Of a DNA stretch of 64,000 bases, positions 33,463-42,898 are shown piece by piece. The DNA is from Streptomonospora litoralis (GTDB lineage: Bacteria > Actinomycetota > Actinomycetes > Streptosporangiales > Streptosporangiaceae), in NCBI RefSeq assembly GCF_004323735.1, contig NZ_CP036455.1, positions 124,001-188,000 on the forward strand, in the 5' to 3' direction. The position numbers were made by a program, and so were the translations under genes. The notes under the pieces are model-generated. The model ran no database searches, was not told where the DNA came from, and saw nothing but the letters and a program-made list of their open reading frames with translations. Each line of letters opens with the position of its first letter. The stretch's first letter is position 1.

Positions 33463-34269
33463 ATGAGGATCGACGGTTCCGGAACGCTGCGCGCCAACTG
33501 CGTCCTGTGCCCCAACCCGGGGCCCATGACGTTGGACGGCACCAACACCTGGGTGCTGCGGGAACCGGGGGCACGCGACGTCGTCGTGATCGACCCCGGG
33601 CCGCACGACGAGCGCCACCTCGAACGGGTCGCCCGCACCGTGCAGGAGCAGGGGTCCCAGGTCGTGGCCGCGCTGCTGAGCCATCACCATCCCGACCACA
33701 GCGAGGGCGCGCGCTACTTCGCCGAGCTGACGGGCGCGCCGGTGCGCGCGGTCGAGCCCGGCCTGCGCATCGGCGGCGACGGGCTCGCCGACGGCGACGT
33801 GGTCGAGGCCGGCGGATTGGAGTTGCGCGTAGTGGCCACCCCCGGCCACACCGCCGACTCCGTGAGCTTTTACCTGCCCGCCGACGACGTCGTCCTCACC
33901 GGCGACACCGTCCTCGGCAGCGGCACGACCATGATCGCCGACGACGGGCTCTCGGCCTACATGGACTCGCTTTACCGACTTCGCGACCTGGTGGCCGCCG
34001 CCGACGTGCGGGCGCTGCTGCCCGGCCACGGGCCCATCTGCACCGAGCCGGGGGCCAAGCTCACCGAGTACATCGAGCACCGCGAATCGCGCCTGGCCCA
34101 GGTCACCGCGGCCGTCGAGGCGGGCGACCGCACGGCGGATGCCATCGTCGCGCGCGTCTACGCCGGTATCGAGGAGGCGGTGGTCCCCGCCGCGCGCTCG
34201 TCGGTGCGGGCGCAGCTGCGCTACCTCGCCAAGCGCGGTGACATCCCCGCCGAGCTCGGCGAGGACTGA
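33463..34269 (+). CDS. metallo-beta-lactamase fold hydrolase (LACTB2-like)
   Basis: This 268-residue protein has the MBL metal motifs: [11 protein letters not shown] (H-x-H-x-D-H, about 68-75), P-G-H-T-A-D-S (third His), and L-T-G-D-T-V-L-G (bridging Asp), plus a late P-G-H-G. The C-terminal helix bundle is of the LACTB2 type, which includes nucleases acting on single-stranded RNA. It corresponds in position to Rv3677c. A 77-base gap separates it from the NUDIX gene; a strong hairpin lies after its stop. Confidence 0.9.
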   Translation: MRIDGSGTLRANCVLCPNPGPMTLDGTNTWVLREPGARDVVVIDPGPHDERHLERVARTVQEQGSQVVAALLSHHHPDHSEGARYFAELTGAPVRAVEPGLRIGGDGLADGDVVEAGGLELRVVATPGHTADSVSFYLPADDVVLTGDTVLGSGTTMIADDGLSAYMDSLYRLRDLVAAADVRALLPGHGPICTEPGAKLTEYIEHRESRLAQVTAAVEAGDRTADAIVARVYAGIEEAVVPAARSSVRAQLRYLAKRGDIPAELGED

Positions 34270-34317
34270 GACCGCAGCGGAGCGCGCATCCCGCGGCCGA
34301 GCGGTCCGCGGCTGCCC

Positions 34318-34362
34318 GCCCGTCGGGGCCTCAACCGGCGGCGACCCGGACAGCCGACGGGC
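34318..34362. terminator. hairpin between metallo-hydrolase and crp genes
   Basis: GCCCGTCGG (34318-34326) pairs with CCGACGGGC (34354-34362). A second dyad, GGGCCCG/CGGGCCC, follows directly. Both stand between convergent gene ends, so termination in either direction is likely. Confidence 0.65.
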
Positions 34363-34423
34363 CCGGCACGCGGCCGGGCCCGGTTGGTCGTGGCGGAGGT
34401 CGCCGGTCGCGGCGTCCGCAGTG

Positions 34424-35107
34424 TCAGCGTGCGCGGCGGCGCATCCGCTCGACGTCGAGCAGCACGACGGCTTTGGCCTCGATCCGCAGCCAGCCCCGCA
34501 GCGCGAACTCGGCCAGCGCTTTGTTCACGGTCTCGCGCGAGGCGCCCACCAGCTGGGCCAGCTCCTCCTGAGTGAGGTCGTGGTGCACGTGCAGGCCGTC
34601 CTCGCCCTCCTTGCCGAACCGGTCGGCGAGGTCGAGCAGCTGGCCGGCCACCCGGCCGGGCACGTCGGTGAAGACCAGGTCGCTCATCACGTCGTTGGTG
34701 CGGCGCAGGCGGCTCGCCAGGGCCTTGAGCAGCTGAAGGCTGACCTGGGGCTGTTGGGCGATGAAGGGGCGCAGGTCGTCGTGGCCAAGTCCGGCCATCA
34801 CCGCGTCGGTGACGGCGATGGCGCTGGCGGTGCGCGGACGCGGGTCGAACAGCGACAGCTCGCCGAACATCTCGCTTGGGCCGAGCACACTGAGCAGGTT
34901 CTCGCGGCCGTCGACAGCGGCGCGGGTCAGCTTCACCTTGCCACTGAGGATCACGTACAGGCGGTCGCCCTCGTCGCCCTCGGAGAACAGCGTCTGGCCG
35001 CGGCCGAGCCGGACCTCGCTCACCGAGGCGCGCAGCGCGGCGGCGCCCTCCTCGTCGAGTGCCTCGAAAAGAGGGGCCTTGCGCAGCACCTCGTTGGTCT
35101 CGTCCAC
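34424..35107 (-). CDS. crp: CRP/FNR-family transcription factor
   Basis: This 227-residue regulator has an N-terminal cyclic-nucleotide-binding domain with the phosphate-binding cassette [16 protein letters not shown] (81-96; Glu83, Arg92, Thr93) and a C-terminal winged HTH (about 150-215; [19 protein letters not shown]). It fits the actinobacterial Crp group (Rv3676, SCO3571), which in streptomycetes acts in germination and antibiotic production. AAGGAGG is spaced correctly for GTG 35107. The gene is divergent from nth. Confidence 0.92.
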   Translation of the reverse strand: MDETNEVLRKAPLFEALDEEGAAALRASVSEVRLGRGQTLFSEGDEGDRLYVILSGKVKLTRAAVDGRENLLSVLGPSEMFGELSLFDPRPRTASAIAVTDAVMAGLGHDDLRPFIAQQPQVSLQLLKALASRLRRTNDVMSDLVFTDVPGRVAGQLLDLADRFGKEGEDGLHVHHDLTQEELAQLVGASRETVNKALAEFALRGWLRIEAKAVVLLDVERMRRRAR

Positions 35108-35389
35108 CACTTCCTCCTTGCAAGCCTGACCGTCAACAGTGTGACGTATATCGCACCCCGGTGGGAAACCAGGTCGTTGCCTCGGCTTGTCGCCAGGGTG
35201 ACGTGCGAGTGCCACGGCCGACGTCAGCACCTTCTCGATCCTATTGGTTGTCCGGCTCCCGAGGGGGTCCGGCCCGCCGAACTCCCGACATTGCCGACAT
35301 CGGGTGACGCAGTATCGGTTTATCGGCCGACGCTCGTGCGCACGGCCGTCCGGGTCCGGGCGGCACCGCGGGTACGTAGTCTTTGGGGC

Positions 35390-36166
35390 GTGCTCGGAGA
35401 TACTGCCACGCCTGATCAGACCACCCCGCCCGGCGCCGAGCCGAACGGCGGCGCGGCGCAGACGCCCACGGGTGAGTCGCGTCTCGCCCTGGTGAGACGC
35501 GCCCGACGGATAAACCGGGAATTGGCCCGGTTGTATCCCGATGCGCACTGTGAGCTTGATTTCACCTCGCCGCTGGAGTTGCTGGTGGCGACCATCCTCT
35601 CGGCGCAGTGCACCGACAAGCGCGTGAACCAGGTGACCCCGAAGCTCTTCGCCCGCTACCCCTCGGCGGCCGATTACGCCTCCGCCGACCGCGAGGAGCT
35701 GGAGGGCCTGATCCGCTCGACCGGCTTCTACCGCTCCAAGGCCAACAGCATCCTCGGCCTGGGGCGCAAGCTGTGCGACGAGTACGGCGGCGAGGTGCCC
35801 GGCGACCTCGACGCGCTGGTCAAGCTGCCCGGGGTCGGGCGCAAGACCGCCAACGTGGTGCTCGGGAACGCCTTCGGCGTCCCCGGGATCACCGTCGACA
35901 CCCATTTCGGTCGGCTGGTGCGCCGCTTCGGCTGGACCCTGGAGAGTGACCCGGTCAAGGTGGAGCATGCCATCGGCGATCTGTTCCCGCCCAAAGACTG
36001 GACGCTGCTGTCGCACCGGCTGATCTGGCACGGCCGCCGGATCTGCCATTCGCGGCGCCCCGCGTGCGGCGCCTGCGAACTGGCGCGCTGGTGCCCGTCG
36101 TTCGGCGAGGGGCCCACCGACGAGGCCGACGCCGCGGCGCTCGTGCGGAATGGCCCGTTCTCCTAG
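35390..36166 (+). CDS. nth: endonuclease III
   Basis: This 258-residue DNA glycosylase/AP lyase removes oxidised pyrimidines. The helix-hairpin-helix [12 protein letters not shown] (146-157) holds the catalytic Lys152, the general acid/base is Asp170 (I-T-V-D-T-H), and the [4Fe-4S] ligands are Cys219, Cys226, Cys229 and Cys235 with the normal 6-2-5 spacing. An N-terminal extension of about 30 residues, Thr/Pro/Gly-rich, precedes the core. GTG 35390 is the start; the next gene follows 59 bases later. Its position beside crp is conserved in actinobacteria. Confidence 0.93.
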   Translation: MLGDTATPDQTTPPGAEPNGGAAQTPTGESRLALVRRARRINRELARLYPDAHCELDFTSPLELLVATILSAQCTDKRVNQVTPKLFARYPSAADYASADREELEGLIRSTGFYRSKANSILGLGRKLCDEYGGEVPGDLDALVKLPGVGRKTANVVLGNAFGVPGITVDTHFGRLVRRFGWTLESDPVKVEHAIGDLFPPKDWTLLSHRLIWHGRRICHSRRPACGACELARWCPSFGEGPTDEADAAALVRNGPFS

Positions 36167-36225
36167 GCGGTTCGCACCAGGCGAAGGCGAGGGCCGGTAC
36201 CCGGCCGGGAGGGGACGGGCAGAGC

Positions 36226-37014
36226 ATGACCGCGGTGGAGAGCAGCGAGGGCGACCCGAGTCGTCCCGGGCCGAAGAGCGGGCGGCAGCCCAGCGGGTGG
36301 CGCCGGGAGCGCCCCGACGGCGAGCCGGACATCAGCACGCCCGAGTGGCTGGCCTCGCTCGCCGGCGCGGGTGGCCGCATGGCCGTGCCCGCGGCGATGC
36401 GGCCTCCGGCGTCCGGTGGGCGCGAGTCCGCGGTGCTCATCCTGTTCGGCGAGGGCGAGACCGGCCCCGACGTGCTGCTCATCCAGCGCAGCAACGGCCT
36501 GCGCAGGCACTCGGGCCAGCCCGCCTTCCCCGGCGGCTCCTTCGAACCCCACGACGAGGGCCCCGAGGACTGCGCCGTACGCGAGGCCGTCGAGGAGACC
36601 GGCGTGGACCCGCTCGGGATCGAACTGCTGGGGCGGCTGCCCGAACTGTTCATCCGGCACAGCGGCTTCCGCGTGGTCCCGGTGCTGGCCTGGTGGCGCG
36701 AGCCCTCCGAGGTGCACGCGGCCGACTCCGGCGAGGTCGCCGGCGTGGTGCGGGTGCCCGTGAGCGAACTCGCCGACCCCGCCAACCGCATCCGGGTGCG
36801 CCACCCCAACGGATCGGTGGGCCCCGCGTTCCGCGTCCGCGGCATGCTGGTGTGGGGGTTCACGGCGGCGATTCTGCACCGGCTGCTCGTTCTGGGAGGC
36901 TGGGAGCGGCCGTGGCTGGACGGGAAGCAGGCGGAACCGGTCCCGCTGCCGGGTTCGGTATCCGACGACGAGCGGCAGGCGGCGGAGCCGTCGCGCCACC
37001 GGCCCGGAACCTGA
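36226..37014 (+). CDS. NUDIX hydrolase, coenzyme A pyrophosphatase-like
   Basis: This 262-residue protein has the CoA-pyrophosphatase subfamily marks: L-I-Q-R-S-x-x-L-R-R-H-S-G-Q-P-A-F-P-G-G (about 80-100) and a standard NUDIX box running into C-A-V-R-E-A-V-E-E-T-G-V. The N-terminal 40 residues are Pro/Arg/Gly-rich and the C-terminus ends in a polar tail. It probably cleaves CoA or related dinucleotide-like metabolites and corresponds to Rv3672c. ATG 36226 follows a purine-rich GGGAGGGGA stretch. It is just upstream of the MarP gene (18-base gap), an association also conserved in M. tuberculosis. Confidence 0.9.
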   Translation: MTAVESSEGDPSRPGPKSGRQPSGWRRERPDGEPDISTPEWLASLAGAGGRMAVPAAMRPPASGGRESAVLILFGEGETGPDVLLIQRSNGLRRHSGQPAFPGGSFEPHDEGPEDCAVREAVEETGVDPLGIELLGRLPELFIRHSGFRVVPVLAWWREPSEVHAADSGEVAGVVRVPVSELADPANRIRVRHPNGSVGPAFRVRGMLVWGFTAAILHRLLVLGGWERPWLDGKQAEPVPLPGSVSDDERQAAEPSRHRPGT

Positions 37015-37032
37015 GGCGAGCGTGAGGTGGTG

Positions 37033-38223
37033 ATGGACGGCATCGTGCTCGACGCGGTCCTGGTCGTGCTGGTGCTGCTTTTCGCGGTGTCGGGATACCG
37101 CCAGGGCTTCATCGTCGGGATCATGAGCTTCGCCGGATTCATCGGCGGCGGAGTGCTGGCCGCTCTCGGCGCGCCGCCCCTCATCCAAGAGCTGGTGACC
37201 GATCCCGGTCGGCAGGCGCTGCTGGCGGTGGCGGTCGTCTTCCTGGCCGCGGCGATGGGCCAGTTCGGCGCCTCCTATGTGGGCGCCGTCGTACGCAACC
37301 GCGTCACCTGGGACTCCGCGCGCGTCCTGGACGCGATGGGCGGGGCGGTGGTCAGCGCGCTGTCGGTGCTGCTGGTGGCCTGGCTGGTGGGCAGCGCCGT
37401 CGCCAACTCCGCTATCCCCGTGCTCAACTCCCAGGTGCAGCAGTCCCGGGTGCTCCACGCGGTCGACCGGGCCATGCCGGAGGTCGCCCAGACGTGGTTC
37501 TCCACTTTCCGGCAGATCGTCGACCAGAGCGCCTTCCCGCAGGTCTTCAGCGGCCTGGGCAGCGGCGATCCGGCCGAGGTGCAGCCGCCCGACCCCGATG
37601 TGCTCGACACGGCGGGCCTGCGCGAGGCCGGTCAGAGCGTGGTGAAGGTGCTGGGCACCGCGCCCGAATGCCAGCGGCGCGTCGAAGGGACCGGGTTCGT
37701 CTACTCCCAGGGCCGGGTGATGACCAACGCGCACGTGGTCGCCGGTGTCACCCAGGACCTGCGCGTCGTGACGCGGTCCGGGCAGCCGCTGCCCGCCACG
37801 GTCGTGCTTTACGACCCGCAGCAGGACATCGCCGTTCTCGACGTCGACGGCCTCCGACAGGACCCGCTGCAGTTCACCACCGACGCCGAGAAGGGCGACG
37901 GCGCGGTGGTCGCGGGGTACCCGCGCAACAACGGCTTCACCGCCGTGCCCGCCCGCATCCGGGCCGAGCAGACCGCCCAGGGCCCGGACTTCTACCACTC
38001 GCAGCAGGTGAGCCGGGAGATCTACCAGATCCGGGCCGAGGTGCGGCCGGGCAACTCCGGCGGGCCGCTGCTCTCACCCGAGGGCAACGTCTACGGTGTC
38101 GTGTTCGCCGCGGCCACCAACGAGGACGAGACCGGCTACGTGCTCACCGCCGAGGAGGTCGCCGCCAACGCCGAGCGCGGCGCCGATGCGACCGGGGCGG
38201 TGTCCACCCAGGAGTGCGACTGA
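37033..38223 (+). CDS. marP: MarP-type membrane serine protease
   Basis: This 396-residue protein has four N-terminal membrane helices (about 1-125) resembling CvpA/colicin V production proteins, a linker, then a trypsin-like periplasmic protease domain with catalytic His234 (T-N-A-H-V-V), Asp265 (Q-Q-D-I-A-V-L-D) and Ser342 (P-G-N-S-G-G-P-L). Cys213 and the penultimate Cys395 can form a disulfide; M. tuberculosis MarP has a stabilising pair at nearly the same numbers. MarP is needed for acid and oxidant resistance there. ATG 37033 is taken; GTG 37027 is in frame. The gene ends the conserved block. Confidence 0.92.
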   Translation: MDGIVLDAVLVVLVLLFAVSGYRQGFIVGIMSFAGFIGGGVLAALGAPPLIQELVTDPGRQALLAVAVVFLAAAMGQFGASYVGAVVRNRVTWDSARVLDAMGGAVVSALSVLLVAWLVGSAVANSAIPVLNSQVQQSRVLHAVDRAMPEVAQTWFSTFRQIVDQSAFPQVFSGLGSGDPAEVQPPDPDVLDTAGLREAGQSVVKVLGTAPECQRRVEGTGFVYSQGRVMTNAHVVAGVTQDLRVVTRSGQPLPATVVLYDPQQDIAVLDVDGLRQDPLQFTTDAEKGDGAVVAGYPRNNGFTAVPARIRAEQTAQGPDFYHSQQVSREIYQIRAEVRPGNSGGPLLSPEGNVYGVVFAAATNEDETGYVLTAEEVAANAERGADATGAVSTQECD

Positions 38224-38276
38224 GTCCGGGCGTGCGGCGGTCCAGCGGGAGGCGCCGTGGCGCGGGAGCGGTGAGA

Positions 38277-38309
38277 GTCCGCCTCGCTGCGCACCGCAGC
38301 GCGGCGGAC
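38277..38309. terminator. hairpin downstream of marP
   Basis: GTCCGCC-t-CGCTGCG (38277-38291) pairs with CGCAGCG-c-GGCGGAC (38295-38309) around CAC, with one internal mismatch, 54 bases after the marP stop. Confidence 0.75.
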
Positions 38310-38430
38310 GAAGCCGCCGCCCCGGAAACAGGCGCTTGCCCTTGCTGCGCCTTGGCCATGGGCCGACCGCGACGGCCGGGCCCTCCCGCGCGGTGCTCGT
38401 CCGCGCGGGCGGGGCCGTGCCCGCTGGGCT

Positions 38431-38458
38431 GACGCCCCTTTCGGCAGGGGCGGGCGTC
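38431..38458. terminator. hairpin after the anti-sigma gene
   Basis: GACGCCC (38431-38437) and GGGCGTC (38452-38458), with inner CCCC/GGGG pairing possible, form a hairpin just beyond the minus-strand stop at 38477. Confidence 0.65.
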
Positions 38459-38476
38459 GCGGGCGGGTCTGTGATC

Positions 38477-39028
38477 TCAGCCGACGAGTTCGGCGTCGGA
38501 TTCGGGATCGGCCTTGCCGAGGGGCCAGCTCATCCGGACGACGGTGCCGTCCTCATGGGGCTCGATGCTGACCTCGTCGGCGAGCCCGACGATCACGGCG
38601 AGGCCGACATCGGGCGACAGGCCCGAGACACCGCCGGGAGGCGTGTTCTCCCCGAAGTCGAACTCGGCGTCGGCTATGTGGTCGCCTGATTTCGCCGCCG
38701 GCTCCTTGGCCGGGGCGCGGTCGAACACCACGACCTCGAAGCGCTGAGCGGGATGGCCGTTGTGCGGCGCGCGCTCGGGGGTTTCGGCGTTGTTCGCCGC
38801 CGAGCCGCGGGGTACCGCACTGTCGATCAGGTCGAGCTGGATCGGGCGGCTGGGGCAGTGCACCCGGTGCGCCTCTACGGCGCGGGAGCATGCCTCGCCG
38901 ACCGCCAGCCGAACCTCGTCGAGGGCGGTTTCGGCGATGCCCGCCCGCCGGGCGACGGCCGTGGCCATGAGCCGGGCCGTGCGCACATGGGCGGGCAGCG
39001 CGCTGATCGTGAGCTGGACGAGTGCCAT
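38477..39028 (-). CDS. BldG-associated anti-sigma factor, GHKL ATPase
   Basis: This 183-residue RsbW-like protein has an N box at about 38-53 (D-E-V-R-L-A-V-G-E-A-C-S-R-A-V-E) and a late G-box-like D-V-G-L-A-V-I-V-G-L-A-D, separated by an unusually long middle (about 65-125) rich in Ala, Pro and charged residues. It follows bldG by 18 bases on the same strand. In S. coelicolor the gene next to bldG (SCO3548) encodes an anti-sigma factor that BldG antagonises. The degenerate N box and long insertion leave kinase activity uncertain. Confidence 0.88.
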   Translation of the reverse strand: MALVQLTISALPAHVRTARLMATAVARRAGIAETALDEVRLAVGEACSRAVEAHRVHCPSRPIQLDLIDSAVPRGSAANNAETPERAPHNGHPAQRFEVVVFDRAPAKEPAAKSGDHIADAEFDFGENTPPGGVSGLSPDVGLAVIVGLADEVSIEPHEDGTVVRMSWPLGKADPESDAELVG

Positions 39029-39046
39029 GGTTCGCTCGAAACGCAG

Positions 39047-39394
39047 CTACTTCGACTTGCGTTTGTCGATGGCTTCCTGCACGGAGTCGTGGATACCGAA
39101 GACCTTGGTCAGCCCGGTGATCCGGAAGATCTTCAGGATGCGCTCCTGGGTGCAGACCAGATCGAGCGTGCCGTCGTGGGCACGCACGCGCTTCAGGCCG
39201 CCCACGAGCACACCGAGCCCGGTCGAGTCGAGGAACTCCACCTTCTCCATGTTCACCACGAGATGGAAGTTGCCCTTGTTGACCAGGTCGATCAGGAGCT
39301 CACGCAGCCGGGGCGCGGTATAGACGTCGATCTCACCCTCGACGACCACGATCTCTGTGTCGTCCTGTGTGTGGTGATCAAGCTTCAAGTCCAC
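39047..39394 (-). CDS. bldG: anti-sigma factor antagonist BldG (STAS)
   Basis: This 115-residue STAS-domain protein is very close to recalled BldG: E-I-D-V-Y-T-A-P near 21-28, the phospho-acceptor context [10 protein letters not shown] with Ser57 at the position known in BldG, then K-R-V-R-A-H and [14 protein letters not shown]. Phosphorylation of Ser57 by an anti-sigma kinase is expected to switch binding and control development and antibiotic synthesis. The start is a GTG at 39394. It is divergent from the helicase gene, as in streptomycetes and mycobacteria. Confidence 0.95.
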   Translation of the reverse strand: MDLKLDHHTQDDTEIVVVEGEIDVYTAPRLRELLIDLVNKGNFHLVVNMEKVEFLDSTGLGVLVGGLKRVRAHDGTLDLVCTQERILKIFRITGLTKVFGIHDSVQEAIDKRKSK

Positions 39395-39602
39395 TAGTCC
39401 TCCAGCGCCGAACTGCGAAAAGCCGCAAGTGATCTCTGCCGGGCGTTACCCCACAGTGCGGCATTCAACCACGCTTGCCCTTCGCATCTGCTTGTTATGC
39501 ACAAGAAACCACGACAGCGCGGATGCCTTCCCCCGGATGCCACACTGAAACGGGGGTCGATCAGTGTCATCGCATGTGCCGCCTGCCGAGGAGGGTGACG
39601 GG

Positions 39603-42164
39603 GTGTCCGGATCCGCTCCCCGCACACGCGGGGACGCCGTTCAGCAAGAGTCCGCGCTTCGCCGGTTGTGGCGAGACCATACCCGGAATCCGCAGGTGAC
39701 ACATGTGGAGCACCTGCCGCGTGGCGACGGGGTAAGTGAACACTGGCCAGACTGGACACCGTCCTCGGTACGTGAGCGGCTTGCTGAGCAGGGGATCACG
39801 GCACCCTGGACCCACCAGGCCGCTGCCGCGGATCTCGCGCGCTCCGGTAGCAATGTGATCATAGCCACGGGTACCGCTTCGGGGAAATCGCTCGCGTTCC
39901 TGCTGCCCTGCGCCGAAGCGGTCGAACAGGGCGGCACCGTGCTTTACGTCTCCCCCGCCAAGGCGCTGGCCGCCGACCAGCGGCGTGCGCTGGCCGACCT
40001 CGGCCTGGCGGAACTGCGGCCGGCCACCTACGACGGCGACACCCCGCGCGAGGAGCGCGCCTGGATCCGCGCGCACGCCAACTACGTGCTGACCAACCCC
40101 GACATGCTGCACCATGCCCTCCTGGGCAACCACGCCGCCTGGTCGGGTTTCCTGCGGCGGCTGCGCTACGTCGTGATCGACGAGGCGCACCGCTACCGCG
40201 GCGTATTCGGCTCCCACGTCGCCCAGATCGTGCGGCGCCTGCGCCGCATCTGCGCCCGCTACCGAAGCGAGCCCGTTTTCATCCTGGCCTCGGCCACCAC
40301 GGGGACGCCCGAGGAGAGCGCGTGCCGACTGATCGGCGCGCCGGTGCGGGCGGTGACCGGGGACGCCTCGCCGCGGCCCGCGCTCAGCTTCGCGCTGATC
40401 GAGCCGGAGCTGACCGCGCAGACCGGCGAGAACGGCGCGCCGGTGCGGCGCACCGCCACCGCCGAGGCCGCGCACGTACTGGCCGACCTCGCGGAGAAGG
40501 GTGTGCGCACCCTCGCCTTCGTGCGCTCGCGGCAGGCGTCGGAGGTCGTGGCGCTGACCGCGCAGCGCATCCTGCGTGAGCGCGAGGCCCGCGCCGCCTC
40601 CCGCGGGCGCGGCTCGGGGCACCGGGACCCGTGGGAACTCGGCCCGTCGGACGGCGGGTGGGCGGACCGAGTCGAAGCGTCTGGGTCCGAGGAGCCGTAC
40701 GAAGCACCGCCCGCGCCGGCGCAGAGCCCTGAGGCGGAACGAACCGGCGGCAGTGCGGTTCCGGAGCCGTCCGCCGACGCCCCCGCTCCCCCCGCGGCGG
40801 AGTCCGGAACGGCCCCCGGCGGACTCGACCGGCTATCCGAGCGGGTGGCCGCCTACCGCGCCGGCTACCTGGCCACCGACCGGCGGGGCCTGGAGGACGC
40901 GCTGCGCAACGGCGAACTACTGGGCCTGGCCACGACCAACGCGCTGGAACTGGGAGTCGACATCACCGGCCTGGACGCCGTGGTCGTCACCGGGTGGCCG
41001 GGAACCCTCGCCTCGCTGTGGCAGCAGGCCGGCCGGGCGGGCCGCTCGGGGCGCGACGCCCTGGCCGTCTTCATCGCCCGCGACGACCCGTTGGACACCT
41101 ACCTGGTGCACCATCCCGAGGCGGTCTTCGGGCGGCCGGTCGAGGCGACCGTGCTCGATCCGGACAACCCTTATGTGCTGGGGCCGCACCTGTGCGCCGC
41201 CGCGTCCGAAATCCCACTGACCGAGGACGACCTGGCCCTGTTCGGCCCGGGGGCCGCGGACGTGCTCGACGACCTGGTCGAGCGCGGGCTGCTGCGGCGG
41301 CGGCCGCGGGGATGGTTCTGGACCCGGCGCGACCGCGCGTCGGCACTGGCCGACCTGCGCGGCTCCGGCGGTCCGCCGGTGCAGATCGTGGACGCCGCCA
41401 GCGGGCAGCTGATGGGCACGGTCGACGAGGCCGCGGCGCACGGGACCGTCCACGACGGAGCGGTCTACCTGCATCAGGGACTCACCTACGTGGTCGACGA
41501 GCTGGACCTGGAGGAGTCGGTGGCGCTGGTGCACGCCGAGGCGCCCGACTACAGCACGTGGGCGCGTGACACCACCGAGGTCGAGGTCCTGCGGACGCTG
41601 CGCGGGGAGCAGTGGGGGGTGGAGGCGGCGGTGTGCTTCGGCGAGGTCGAGGTCACCCGGCAGGTGGTGTCCTACCTGAAGCGCGACGTGCGCACCGGCT
41701 CGGTTCTCGGCGAACAGGCGCTCGACCTGCCCGAGCGTCGGCTGAACTCGCGCGCCGTGTGGTGGACGCTCTCGCCCGAGGCGACCGACCGGCTGCGCAA
41801 GGCCGACGTCGAGGTACGCGGCGCCGCCCATGCCGCCGAGCACGCCGCGATCGGCTTGCTGCCGCTGTTCGCCACCTGCGACCGGTGGGACATCGGCGGC
41901 GTCTCGACGGCGCTGCACGCCGACACCGGGTGCCTCACGGTGTTCGTCTACGACGGTCACGAGGGCGGAGCGGGATTCGCCGAGCGCGGCTACGCGGCTG
42001 CCCGCGAGTGGCTGGCCGCCACCCGCCACGCCATCGCCGACTGCGAATGCACGGACGGCTGCCCCTCGTGCATCCAGTCGCCCAAGTGCGGCAACGGCAA
42101 CGATCCGCTGAGCAAGCCGGGTGCGCTGCGGCTGATCGATGCGATCCTCGCCGGCGATGCCTAG
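39603..42164 (+). CDS. DEAD/DEAH-box helicase with DUF1998/MZB domain (MrfA/Hrq1-like)
   Basis: This 853-residue superfamily 2 helicase has motif I T-G-T-A-S-G-K-S, motif II V-I-D-E-A-H, motif III S-A-T-T, and motif VI Q-A-G-R-A-G-R-S-G-R. The C-terminal zinc-binding region shows C-E-C-T-D-G-C-P-S-C-I-Q-S-P-K-C-G-N. That architecture matches MrfA/Hrq1-type repair helicases. Between motifs III and IV is a low-complexity insertion of about 85 residues rich in Pro, Glu and Ala, longer than usual. GTG 39603 has GAGGAGGG 7-8 bases upstream and is preferred over GTG 39564. Confidence 0.92.
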   Translation: MSGSAPRTRGDAVQQESALRRLWRDHTRNPQVTHVEHLPRGDGVSEHWPDWTPSSVRERLAEQGITAPWTHQAAAADLARSGSNVIIATGTASGKSLAFLLPCAEAVEQGGTVLYVSPAKALAADQRRALADLGLAELRPATYDGDTPREERAWIRAHANYVLTNPDMLHHALLGNHAAWSGFLRRLRYVVIDEAHRYRGVFGSHVAQIVRRLRRICARYRSEPVFILASATTGTPEESACRLIGAPVRAVTGDASPRPALSFALIEPELTAQTGENGAPVRRTATAEAAHVLADLAEKGVRTLAFVRSRQASEVVALTAQRILREREARAASRGRGSGHRDPWELGPSDGGWADRVEASGSEEPYEAPPAPAQSPEAERTGGSAVPEPSADAPAPPAAESGTAPGGLDRLSERVAAYRAGYLATDRRGLEDALRNGELLGLATTNALELGVDITGLDAVVVTGWPGTLASLWQQAGRAGRSGRDALAVFIARDDPLDTYLVHHPEAVFGRPVEATVLDPDNPYVLGPHLCAAASEIPLTEDDLALFGPGAADVLDDLVERGLLRRRPRGWFWTRRDRASALADLRGSGGPPVQIVDAASGQLMGTVDEAAAHGTVHDGAVYLHQGLTYVVDELDLEESVALVHAEAPDYSTWARDTTEVEVLRTLRGEQWGVEAAVCFGEVEVTRQVVSYLKRDVRTGSVLGEQALDLPERRLNSRAVWWTLSPEATDRLRKADVEVRGAAHAAEHAAIGLLPLFATCDRWDIGGVSTALHADTGCLTVFVYDGHEGGAGFAERGYAAAREWLAATRHAIADCECTDGCPSCIQSPKCGNGNDPLSKPGALRLIDAILAGDA

Positions 42165-42205
42165 CCTGGACACCGGGAAACCGGCCGGGCGGGGCCGGCC
42201 GTGGT

Positions 42206-42898
42206 CTAGCGCTCCGCGGGCTCCTCGCCGGTCTCGATGACGTGCGAGGCCAGGTCGCGCACCTTGGTGTTGGTGTCCTGCGAAACCTTGGAGAGCATTT
42301 CGAACGCCTGCGTAGCGGACACCTTGTGGCGCTCCATCAGGATGCCCATGGCGATTCCGATGTGCTCCCGGGCGTCGATCGCGGCGCGCAGCGACTCCTC
42401 CATCCGGCCGGCAGCGAGCAGCATGCCCGCCTGCGCAGTGAAGAGCAGCGCGACCTCCCGCTCGTAGGGGCCGAAGGCTCCCGGGGATTCGGAGTACAGG
42501 TTGAGCGCGCCCAACGTCCCCCGGGGGCTGCTCAGCTGGCAGGAAAGCACACTGCGCACGCCCAGGGCCTCGGCCTTCTCGGCGAAGCTCGGCCAGCGGC
42601 CGTCTCGGCCGATGTCGTCGATCTGCAACCATGGGGAGTGGCTGCGAGCGGTGTCCACGCACGGCCCCTCGTCGAGTTCGTACTGGGCGCCATCGGCCAG
42701 CAGCGTCGAGGCGTCGCTGTAGGCGGGAGTGCGCAACTCTCTTCCTCGCCGGATCACGGTGACACCGGCATAGTCGCAGCCGGGGACGGCATCGGCCGCC
42801 AGGGCGACCGCATCGTTCAGTCTGGTCGTCAAGTCGCCGGGCTCCGAGAGCCGATGGGTCACCTCGACGAACTTGCGCGTGAGGGCGAGATCGGTCAT
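42206..42898 (-). CDS. GAF-ANTAR RNA-binding antiterminator
   Basis: This 230-residue protein has a GAF sensor domain (about 20-160, with G-C-D-Y-A-G-V-T-V and G-A-L-N-L-Y-S) and a C-terminal three-helix ANTAR domain (about 168-225, with A-I-D-A-R-E-H-I-G-I-A-M-G-I-L-M and A-T-Q-A-F-E-M-L) that binds paired hexanucleotide hairpins in nascent RNA. GGAGG precedes the ATG at 42898 by 7 bases. No ANTAR target hairpins were recognised nearby. It resembles many actinobacterial GAF-ANTAR proteins of unknown ligand. Confidence 0.92.
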   Translation of the reverse strand: MTDLALTRKFVEVTHRLSEPGDLTTRLNDAVALAADAVPGCDYAGVTVIRRGRELRTPAYSDASTLLADGAQYELDEGPCVDTARSHSPWLQIDDIGRDGRWPSFAEKAEALGVRSVLSCQLSSPRGTLGALNLYSESPGAFGPYEREVALLFTAQAGMLLAAGRMEESLRAAIDAREHIGIAMGILMERHKVSATQAFEMLSKVSQDTNTKVRDLASHVIETGEEPAER

